18,255 bases of DNA. Origin: DATKZH01 sp964475955. Lineage in GTDB: Bacteria > Planctomycetota > Planctomycetia > Pirellulales > Thermoguttaceae. This document shows, piece by piece, positions 7,801-13,615 of this stretch. The position numbers were made by a program, and so were the translations under genes. The notes below the pieces were generated by a model. That model was given only the letters and a program-made list of their open reading frames with translations, was not told the origin of the DNA and made no database searches. The stretch spans positions 1 through 18,255 of the forward strand of contig CAYYZY010000160.1 in the NCBI GenBank assembly GCA_964475955.1, read 5' to 3'. How positions within the stretch are numbered: position 1 is the first letter of the stretch; every line of letters starts with the position of its first letter.

Positions 7801-8858
7801 TCGGCCCTGTTGTAGTCGCCGTGCTGGAGCAGCCCTTCGGCCTGCTGCATGAGCAGGCGTGCGTATTGGCTGCGGTAACCCTGGGTTTCGCCCCGTTCGG
7901 CCTTCTGGGCCGTCAGATCGTTGTGTGCGCGAATGACGGTTTCCACTTTCGTGGGGCTGTCGTCGGACGGGCCGTAGGAAAGCCCGAGCGCCTTGGCCTG
8001 CTCGACCCAGGTTCGGGCGCGCCGGACGTCGCCCTCGGCCAGCGCCTGCCGGGCGGCCAACAGCAGTTGATTGCCTCGATTGCGGCTCGCCAAGGCGTTG
8101 CCCAGCCCGGCGGCGGAGGCGGCCAACCGGCCACCGTCGTTGGGCGAGGCGGCCTCGCCGACCGGCGGAAGGGGTTTGACGTGGCTCGTTCCGGGGCCAT
8201 CGGCGGTTTGACTCGAATCGTCGAGACGGCCCCCGCGGCGGAGAATCTCGGCTGCCAGCTTCGTGGGAGAGTCTTCACCCGGACCGAAGGCGGCCCGCGC
8301 GTCGGCCGCCTGGCGGTGCCAGCGCGCCGCCGCTTCGAGGTCACCGGCGGCCAACGCCTTGCGGCCGTTGAGCAGGTAGCTCTTGGCCCGGCTCTTCGCG
8401 TCGTGGGGGAGTGCGCCGGAATCGTTGTTGCGGGCGGCGAAGGGATCGGTTGCGGACGGGCCGCTCTTGCCGAACGACAGCGGTGAGAACAAGTGGCTCG
8501 GCCGAGCCGGGCCCGAGGAGGCCGACTTGCGCATCCGCTCCAGGTCGCGGCGGATTGTCTTGGGCGTGTCGCCGCGGTGGAAGGCGCCGTGCTCGACGCC
8601 CAGGGCTTCCGCCTGGGCGAGCAGCGACTCGGCGGTCTTCAGGTCGTTCTCGGCCATCGCCTGGCGAGTACGCCGGAGCAGGTCGTCGCACCGGCGACGC
8701 GCTTCCTCCGGGCGATAGCTGCCGGTCTGACTCGCGTCGGCGGTGGTTGTCGCGGCGTCGTTGCCGATCGACAACGGCCCTGCGAGGCTTACTCCCGTGG
8801 AGCACGAGAGCAGCACGGAAATCACGCCACTCAGGATTCTTGCGGTCGTTTTCAACAC
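4806..8858 (-). CDS. PilQ/GspD-type outer-membrane secretin with N-terminal helical repeats
   Basis: The ~1350-residue product is a multimeric outer-membrane channel protein. A signal peptide (VLKTTARILSGVISVLLSCSTGVSLAG) is at residues 1-27. Four TPR-like helical units ending in a xFGPxxDSPTK-type motif follow at about 46-108, 150-205, 260-310 and 325-378, then a long charged coiled coil (about 500-740). A secretin N0/STN-like domain (LLEFDNAPLSQVMDYLARMA) starts near 754. A Gly/Ser-rich linker (about 850-945) and an N1/N2-like segment (QDVHDQLVDLLEQLRRMQDLQV, about 972-993) precede the C-terminal secretin beta-domain, which carries VPDGGTVLLGG (near 1280) and GVPILNKVPYVNRLFKN. Canonical PilQ and GspD are about half to two-thirds this length. 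The GTG at 8858 (TTG at 8855 also possible) follows AAAGGAGA and begins the signal peptide; the upstream in-frame extension to 9062 is probably leader. LLSC within the signal resembles a weak lipobox. It is last in the pilM locus, with its own promoter. Confidence 0.94.
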   Translation of the reverse strand: MLKTTARILSGVISVLLSCSTGVSLAGPLSIGNDAATTTADASQTGSYRPEEARRRCDDLLRRTRQAMAENDLKTAESLLAQAEALGVEHGAFHRGDTPKTIRRDLERMRKSASSGPARPSHLFSPLSFGKSGPSATDPFAARNNDSGALPHDAKSRAKSYLLNGRKALAAGDLEAAARWHRQAADARAAFGPGEDSPTKLAAEILRRGGRLDDSSQTADGPGTSHVKPLPPVGEAASPNDGGRLAASAAGLGNALASRNRGNQLLLAARQALAEGDVRRARTWVEQAKALGLSYGPSDDSPTKVETVIRAHNDLTAQKAERGETQGYRSQYARLLMQQAEGLLQHGDYNRAEQLATQASRQGVTFGPYQPNPDELLKRIASARRQDRMAGSRVVGVSGQEVVPATGNAQMGRSASHAVYDQSNDRSWNMLAGAEEPTPAPPMASGPPAPSGMSTPGGPSVGESLFQQGEAALMAHDKAKALEYFRQAANYRNELDPVTAQRLQGRLQMLSTSGADSAPPSMIDKAAQAQRSLYQQVAVEVAHQESEAQALKQTDPKGALARLEETRRRVETAGLEPVARDRLLARLDRSLAETRQYVDQNRARIDLEERSERTREDIKREQQVTLDVQQKLALLVEEYNQLMEEQRYAEAEVAAKRAAELDPDNPLTQQLLTTSRLVRHHLDNVDVRARREEGFWKQMHAVDVSAVGFDDLEPYVFGDAREWEALTERRRARAAEYGRRRTEAELEIEQKLKTPVLLEFDNAPLSQVMDYLARMAAVNLHLDPQGLENEGVTTNDPVTINLSEEISLRSALNLILEPLHLSYVIKDEVLKITSEQYRDGELVQYSYNVADLVIPIPNFVPGTGMGLSGAYHDALGSVGFGGHGPFGGRGSPLAVVASRSGARNNATVSPTVLAQMSASQMTSPMSSSTPAGFGGPGGLGGGAMADFDSLIELITTTVEPESWDDVGGPGSIAPFETNLSLVVSQTQDVHDQLVDLLEQLRRMQDLQVTIEVRFITLNDNFFERIGIDFDFDIDDDIDRPFQVFGRKIEGDDGDDIDPNQEPLRDTRDVDHDRAVTVGLQQPGVFSADLDIPFTQNSFGLAVPQFGGFDATAGAQLGFAILSDIEAFFFINAAQGDRRSNVLQAPKVTLFNGQQAYVSDTSQSPFVISVIPVVGDFAAAQQPVIVVLNEGTHLTVQAVVSDDRRFVRLTVVPFFSTISEVDTFQFEGSESTTTRTEQEGNQEDPNDNTASRDLVERTSSGTTVQLPTFSYVTVTTTVSVPDGGTVLLGGIKRLSEGRNEFGVPILNKVPYVNRLFKNMAVGRETQSLMMMVTPRIIIQEEEEEQLGILQP

Positions 8859-9085
8859 GATTCTCCTTTCGAGACTCGCACGGTTCCCATCCGGTTCGGA
8901 CAGACTCGGCATCGGTTGATTCTGCGCAGCGCGGACGCAAACGGAACGCCACTCGGATGGCCGCTCCGACGAAGAAGCCCAGCGCACGCGGTCGGACCGC
9001 ATCCGATGGATTCCCCGCTCGCGGAACGCCAGCGACGATTCGCTGTGCGACTTGCACGTCAAGGATTCGGTAGAAGAGAGCGGGA

Positions 9086-9114
9086 TAAATACTCGGAGCG
9101 CAAAAACGGGTCAA
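9086..9114 (-). promoter_or_regulatory. Sigma-70-like promoter for the secretin gene
   Basis: On the minus strand TTGACC (9114-9109) and TATTTA (9091-9086) are separated by exactly 17 bp, one of the few AT-rich spots in the region. The predicted start near 9079 gives a leader of about 220 nt before the GTG at 8858. Confidence 0.6.
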
Positions 9115-9198
9115 GGGCATTTCTGGGAGATTTCGCTCCGAAGGCCCGATTTTTTCCCGCCCAGGGGCCTCGCCCCCCCCCGACCAGCACCGCGCAGC

Positions 9199-9253
9199 GG
9201 GGTGGAGACGCAGAGGGGGGGAGTCGCAGGGTGGGGTAGTCGCAGACCGGGGG
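9199..9253 (+). other. G-run cluster, possible G-quadruplex
   Basis: The plus strand has G-runs at 9199-9202 (4), 9215-9221 (7), 9229-9231 (3), 9233-9236 (4) and 9249-9253 (5). The loops among the last four are 7, 1 and 12 nt, which would allow a G-quadruplex. GTCGCAG occurs in two of the loops. It lies just upstream of the secretin promoter on the template side. This is a sequence-only prediction. Confidence 0.35.
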
Positions 9254-9272
9254 TGAGTTGCGCACGGCGCGG

Positions 9273-9318
9273 CCGCAGAACCGGACCGGGCGGGACCGCA
9301 GAACCGGACCGCGCGGGA
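9273..9318. repeat. 23-bp tandem direct repeat, two copies
   Basis: Units 9273-9295 and 9296-9318 both begin CCGCAGAACCGGACCG and differ at one of 23 positions (G versus C at position 17). They lie directly next to each other upstream of the secretin promoter. This could be a simple slippage product or a doubled binding site. Confidence 0.7.
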
Positions 9319-9374
9319 CCGTGCGGCGGGGCCGTGCCGAAGGACCGCGCCGAGGGGCCGTGCGGCGATGGGCA

Positions 9375-9419
9375 AGAAAAGGAAGACGCCCGCGGATCTC
9401 ATGCCCTGATCCGCGGGCG
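9375..9419 (-). terminator. Intrinsic terminator after the PilP-position gene
   Basis: A perfect 12-bp stem is formed by CGCCCGCGGATC (9387-9398) and its complement (9408-9419), with a 9-base loop. On the minus strand it is followed by TCTTCCTTTTCTTG, a U-rich tail. It lies 67 nt past the stop codon of the 693-residue protein and implies that the secretin is not simply the last cistron of one transcript. Confidence 0.82.
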
Positions 9420-9486
9420 CCCGTTTGGCCAGGCGTTCCCGCCCCGTTTGGGCGAGGCGGGCGTAGTGCGGTCGTTGCCGCGCGCG

Positions 9487-11568
9487 TCAACGTCGCGAGC
9501 GGCGGCCCCGGCCGCGGCGCCGGTTTCCTCGATCATCTTCTTCACCGGAGCCGAAGCCGTACATGTCCTCCATCATCATGCCTTCGTAACTGCCCTCCAT
9601 GCCCGGCCCATAGGCGCCGGGGCGCTCCCGTTCCCTTCGTCGAGGTTTCTTTTCTTCTTCGACGTGATGCTTGAGGTACTCTTCCTTGTCCTCCAGCTCG
9701 CGGCGGACGACCAGGCTGCCGTCGGGCCCCATCAGGAGCAGTTTGCCGGGCTCGGTCAGGTCGGAATCGCTGCGGTGCAGCTTCTCGCCGCCCATCATGT
9801 CGAGCACGAGCATGCGCGTGGCGTGCACGATGGTCTCCGGCTCCTCTTCGTCATCGTTGCGTCGCCGGCGCGACGGCTCCTCCATGCCCCCGCCGGGCAT
9901 CATTTCCATCATCATCGACGAGCCGGCGTCGACCCCCTCTTCCATGCTGCCGTATCCCTCCATTCCGTAGGGGCTCCGCGTCTTTTTGTCTTCGATCTCG
10001 GCTTCGAAGTCGGCCAGGTGGCCTCGATAGACGGTGAAGTCATGCGCCGCCTGGAAGCCGTCTTCCATACGGAGGGTAAGGGCGACCACGTCGGCGCTCG
10101 GCTCGTAGAGGATCGTGGCCGGCGCCTTGACCGGGCCCGCCAGCAGATGGGAATCGTACGGCACGACCACGTCGTCCGACGGCTCACTCCAAGGGGCGTT
10201 GATCGCGTATTTCTCGGCCAGATTCTCCTCCAGCAGGTATCGCTTCTCGACCTGGTAGTTCGGGTTCAGGAGCACGGCCTGCACGCGATAGCGATATCGC
10301 TTGCCCGGCTCCACCTGGAAATCGAAGAACCGGAACAACTGGTATTCAACCGGCTTCGGTCCGCGCGTCCGCATCCTGCCCTCGCCCGGCCCATAACCAT
10401 CGTAGGACCCGGGCATGCTGCCGTACATCGAATCGCCCATGTACCCCTCTTGGGAGCCCATCATCTCGCTTCCGGGCATGGACATCATGCCGGGGCCCCC
10501 GCCGCCGTACATCTCCTCTCCCGAGCCGTACATGCCCGGTCCCGCGACGCCCGGCCCGCCCATCATGCCCCTTCCGCCCCTTCCGCCGCGTCCGGCGGGG
10601 CCCTCGAACAGGTCGGGCTGTTCGGTCTCCGAGGGCGCGCCTTCGGTCTCCTCGCCCTCTTCCGGCTCAACGCCCGGTTGCCTGCCGTACATGCCGCGCT
10701 CCGACCGGGGCATGTCGACGAGCATTTTGATTTCGGGGTAGTGGGCGACCTCGGGGCCCCAGGTGTCGTTGACCAACGGCGGCAGCGGGAAGACCATCGG
10801 GATCTTGGCGCCCGGTGCCGCCGGGGGGAAATACCGGCGGTCGACCACTTGCCGGGATCCGCCGCGATAGCCGGCCGCGCGGAACGCCTCGAGCAGGTTG
10901 ATCTCCTTAATATGTTCCCACTGCAACTCCGAGTCGTCGTCGCTACGCACCTCGGCCCGCTTGATGCGGTAGCCGAGATACAGGGGGACGTCGGTGCGTC
11001 GCCGCAGCGCGGCGTCCTGAAAGACCTTCTCGTACGCCTCGCGGTTGCGACGGGCGGGAATCAGCGCGGTGACCACGACCCAGCGCCGCCCCACGACGTT
11101 TCGCGCGCCCCCCATCGGGGCCATCTGATCGCCGGCCCCGCCGCCCCTCCCCCGGTTCATCGACTGCACCGCCCCGTTGCCGGCCGCGGCGCGCACGTCC
11201 TCGATGGCCGCCAGTTGCGGCGCGTCGCGCTTGGCCAGCGGCGGGGCGATGGGCCGCCTGAACGGCACGCCAAGCTGGTAGGGGTCCGGCGGGACGGGAT
11301 TGAGAATATCCCGCGCCTCCAGATCGTAAGGCACGATCGGGAACTTGGCCTCGACGACGCTCGGCTCGGTCTGCTGCCAGTGCTCCCTGGCCGCCTCGGC
11401 ATCCGACTCAAGGTCTTGGGGCTCGAAACCGGGACCCGCGTTCTGGATCGTCCCCACGGCCCGGACCGCAAAGATGAGAAGCAGAAGCACGACCCCCCCA
11501 AACACGAACTTCTCCACGTGGTCGGTGCAGAACTCTTTGATCGAGTTCACGTCGAGACTCGGTTTCAT
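9487..11568 (-). CDS. Membrane-anchored protein in the PilP position of a pilMNOPQ-like locus
   Basis: The 693-residue protein has a single transmembrane helix at about 21-38 (FVFGGVVLLLLIFAVRAV) after a short cytoplasmic N-terminus, so most of it is likely periplasmic. Residues about 401-475 look fibronectin-III-like (FQVEPGKRYRYRVQAV, then APWSEPSDDVVVP). Met/Gly/Tyr-rich low-complexity stretches occur at about 326-390, 534-556 and 651-680, and the last 15 residues are very Arg-rich (RRRGRGRRSRR). No lipobox is visible, unlike classical PilP lipoproteins. An AGGAGG site 7 nt before the ATG fixes the start. It follows the PilO-position gene by 80 bp and is followed by a terminator. The PilP comparison rests on gene order and topology, not on detectable sequence identity. 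By position it would link the inner-membrane PilMN/O complex to the secretin. I do not recognise a named family beyond planctomycete hypotheticals. Confidence 0.85.
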   Translation of the reverse strand: MKPSLDVNSIKEFCTDHVEKFVFGGVVLLLLIFAVRAVGTIQNAGPGFEPQDLESDAEAAREHWQQTEPSVVEAKFPIVPYDLEARDILNPVPPDPYQLGVPFRRPIAPPLAKRDAPQLAAIEDVRAAAGNGAVQSMNRGRGGGAGDQMAPMGGARNVVGRRWVVVTALIPARRNREAYEKVFQDAALRRRTDVPLYLGYRIKRAEVRSDDDSELQWEHIKEINLLEAFRAAGYRGGSRQVVDRRYFPPAAPGAKIPMVFPLPPLVNDTWGPEVAHYPEIKMLVDMPRSERGMYGRQPGVEPEEGEETEGAPSETEQPDLFEGPAGRGGRGGRGMMGGPGVAGPGMYGSGEEMYGGGGPGMMSMPGSEMMGSQEGYMGDSMYGSMPGSYDGYGPGEGRMRTRGPKPVEYQLFRFFDFQVEPGKRYRYRVQAVLLNPNYQVEKRYLLEENLAEKYAINAPWSEPSDDVVVPYDSHLLAGPVKAPATILYEPSADVVALTLRMEDGFQAAHDFTVYRGHLADFEAEIEDKKTRSPYGMEGYGSMEEGVDAGSSMMMEMMPGGGMEEPSRRRRNDDEEEPETIVHATRMLVLDMMGGEKLHRSDSDLTEPGKLLLMGPDGSLVVRRELEDKEEYLKHHVEEEKKPRRRERERPGAYGPGMEGSYEGMMMEDMYGFGSGEEDDRGNRRRGRGRRSRR

Positions 11569-11648
11569 CGGTCTTCCTCCTGCTTTCTCCGTTCAGGCGG
11601 GCCCGATCCAACGCACCGCGCGCGTCGCGGGCCGCCCGGCCCTCTCTG

Positions 11649-13577
11649 TTACGGGTTCTCCGCCCCCGGCGCGGCCGCGCCGGCCGGAGCGGTTGGCGTT
11701 GCTGCGGCTCCCGCCCCCGGCGTTCCGGCGGGCGGCGCAGCAGGTGTCTTCGCCGGCGGGGCGGCCGGGGTTTTCCCAGGCGCCGCGGCCGGTGTTTTTG
11801 CGGGCGGCCCCGGGGCCCCGGCAGCCGGCGCGCCCGCAGGCGCTTCGGTCGGCCCACCGGCGGGAGCCGCAGCAGCGGGCCCGCCGGCCGGTGCGGTGAC
11901 CGCGGGCTCGGCCGTACCGTCGCCCGTCGCCCCCGTGCCGAACTTCTCGCGGTCCGGGCGATTGAAAATGTAGATGGTCCCCTGGACTTCGATGGGCATG
12001 TCGTAGGTGACCTGCTCGCTGGCGCGGCGACCTCCCGGGCCTCCGCCCATGTAAGAACCGCCGCCGCTCTCCTCGCCGTACATGTCGCTTTCCATGCCCC
12101 CCATACTGCCCGGCATTCCCATGGCACCCGGCATCCCCATGGCGCCCGCGCTTCCCATGCCTGCACCCAGGTTCAGCCTGCCGCCCTTTCCGGGGTTCAG
12201 ATTGACTTGGCAGACGACGACGGGCATCGCCGAGTTGGCGCAGTTGACCAGCAGGTCGGCGATCTTCCGCTGATCCACGACCAGGAGCATGCGCACGGGC
12301 ATCATCTTGAATTCCGCGAAAGGCGGCGTGTCGCTGGCGGCCAGCGGCATCCCGTCCTGGTCCACGTAACGGTAGTTGAGCAGCAACCTCTTGTCCCGCT
12401 CTTCAGGGGAAAGCGACTCGGTCGAAGTTCCCGAGCCCGCATACATGCCGGTCGCTCCGGCGCCCATACCCGCCGGGCCCATTCCTTCGCCCGGCATACC
12501 GCTCGGCCCGCCCGGGCCGTACATGCCGGCTCCTCCGCCGTACATGTCGCTCTCCATGCTGCCGCCCATGCCGGGGCCTCCCATGTCGGCGCTGCCCATT
12601 TCTTCCATGCTGCCCATTCCGCCGGAGCCGCCGTAGGCCGAGGCGGTACGCTGCATCCCGGAGATTCGCGACTGGGCGAAGGCCGCGGCGGCGCGCCGGC
12701 CGATCTCCAGGGCCTGGATCTGCTTCACGGCGGCGTTGTACTGGCTGGTCGCGCCTTCGTTGGTCTCGGCGATGATCCACAACAGGGCCTCATAGACCCA
12801 GAGGTCCTCTTGGGCCAGGCGGACGCGGATCGACGTGGGCTCGGTCTTCCAGTAGCAGTCGGCACGGATCTGGTTCAGGTTGGCCCGGTTCCATTCCACC
12901 TTACCCAGCATCTGGCGGCCGGACGAGGTCGTGCCGCCCGACCCGCCCATGCCTTCGCCGTACATGTCCGTGGGCATTGCCATCCCCGCCCCGCCATAGT
13001 TTCCGCCCATCCCGCTCATCGAAGCACCGCCGCCGCCCCCCCGCAGCTTGTCGCCGAACGGATCGACCTTGACCGGGTTCCCGTCTTCATCCTTGACCGG
13101 TTCGCCGGTGCGCGGGTCGATCTTGGCCGGCAGGCGCATGTCGACGATCTCGCACAGCCGGGGCAGGTGCTCCTGGATGAAGTACAGGTAGAGCTGGCGC
13201 GAGCGGCGAGGGATCTCTTCGTCGGGCCCCAACAGTTCCATCTCCCGGCGGAACGTGGGCGTAATCGGGGGCCATTGGTTGTTCTTCTTCTGCTGCTGGT
13301 AGAGGAACTGCCATGCCCGAAAGACTCTGTCCTTGAGCACCTCGTGCCGCTTCTGGACCTCGGCGATGGTTTCCTCATTCGGATGATCCGACTCCGACTT
13401 GACGCTCTCGACGCTGCTCTTGGCCGACTCCAGTTCGCCCAGCCGCGTCTCGTACGACTTGGCCAGACTCGCGGTCGCCGTCCACCAGACTCCCAGCACG
13501 AGAAAGACGACCACAACGCACAGCACCCAGAAATGGTGCTTCTTGAGCACGGCAAGGACGACTTTGACCTGATCCAT
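11649..13577 (-). CDS. Membrane-anchored coiled-coil protein in the PilO position of a pilMNOPQ-like locus
   Basis: The 642-residue protein has one transmembrane helix (about 16-34, FWVLCVVVVFLVLGVWW) and then a charged coiled-coil-like stretch (about 38-90). It also has two compact segments, about 220-300 (VRLAQEDLWVYEALLWIIAE...VKQIQALEIG) and about 395-460 (FKMMPVRMLLVVDQRKIADL...VVVCQVNLN). The second has the strand-helix-strand look of the PilO/GspM ferredoxin-like fold. These parts are separated by Met/Gly-rich low-complexity stretches at about 179-221, 313-379 and 466-516. The C-terminal ~90 residues are Pro/Ala-rich with repeated KTPAAPP units. GGGAG lies 8 nt before the ATG. Only 38 bp separate it from the upstream pilM stop, so the two are almost certainly cotranscribed. 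Short N-terminus, single helix, coiled coil and gene position all fit PilO, but overall similarity is too low to assign the name with certainty. Confidence 0.86.
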   Translation of the reverse strand: MDQVKVVLAVLKKHHFWVLCVVVVFLVLGVWWTATASLAKSYETRLGELESAKSSVESVKSESDHPNEETIAEVQKRHEVLKDRVFRAWQFLYQQQKKNNQWPPITPTFRREMELLGPDEEIPRRSRQLYLYFIQEHLPRLCEIVDMRLPAKIDPRTGEPVKDEDGNPVKVDPFGDKLRGGGGGASMSGMGGNYGGAGMAMPTDMYGEGMGGSGGTTSSGRQMLGKVEWNRANLNQIRADCYWKTEPTSIRVRLAQEDLWVYEALLWIIAETNEGATSQYNAAVKQIQALEIGRRAAAAFAQSRISGMQRTASAYGGSGGMGSMEEMGSADMGGPGMGGSMESDMYGGGAGMYGPGGPSGMPGEGMGPAGMGAGATGMYAGSGTSTESLSPEERDKRLLLNYRYVDQDGMPLAASDTPPFAEFKMMPVRMLLVVDQRKIADLLVNCANSAMPVVVCQVNLNPGKGGRLNLGAGMGSAGAMGMPGAMGMPGSMGGMESDMYGEESGGGSYMGGGPGGRRASEQVTYDMPIEVQGTIYIFNRPDREKFGTGATGDGTAEPAVTAPAGGPAAAAPAGGPTEAPAGAPAAGAPGPPAKTPAAAPGKTPAAPPAKTPAAPPAGTPGAGAAATPTAPAGAAAPGAENP

Positions 13578-13615
13578 TGCGATTTCTCCCGGGCCTACCG
13601 AACCGCCGGTCTCGG

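Larger units (their letters stand above)
8859..9486. other. Intergenic control region upstream of the secretin gene
   Basis: These 628 bp separate the PilP-position gene from the secretin gene. In minus-strand order they hold an intrinsic terminator (9375-9419), a 23-bp tandem duplication (9273-9318), a G-run-rich stretch (9199-9253 on the plus strand), a sigma-70-like promoter (9086-9114) and a leader of about 220 nt. The minus frame of the secretin is open back to an ATG at 9062, inside the predicted transcript. That segment lacks a signal peptide, has an Arg/Ser-rich composition and no good ribosome site, so I treat it as untranslated. Confidence 0.6.

Noticed and set aside
4668..8486. 1272-codon open frame on the plus strand
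   Set aside because: It is antisense to the secretin gene, whose minus-strand product has clear conserved domains. The plus-strand product is rich in His/Arg/Val/Glu/Asp, typical of GC-rich antisense frames, and overlaps the sigma factor stop.
8859..9062. N-terminal extension of the secretin to an ATG at 9062
   Set aside because: The extension would place the signal peptide about 70 residues inside the protein. The GTG at 8858 has a good ribosome site and puts the signal peptide at the N-terminus.
9052..11973. 973-codon open frame on the plus strand
   Set aside because: It is antisense to the PilP-position gene, runs through terminator and promoter sequences, and has no recognisable domain.
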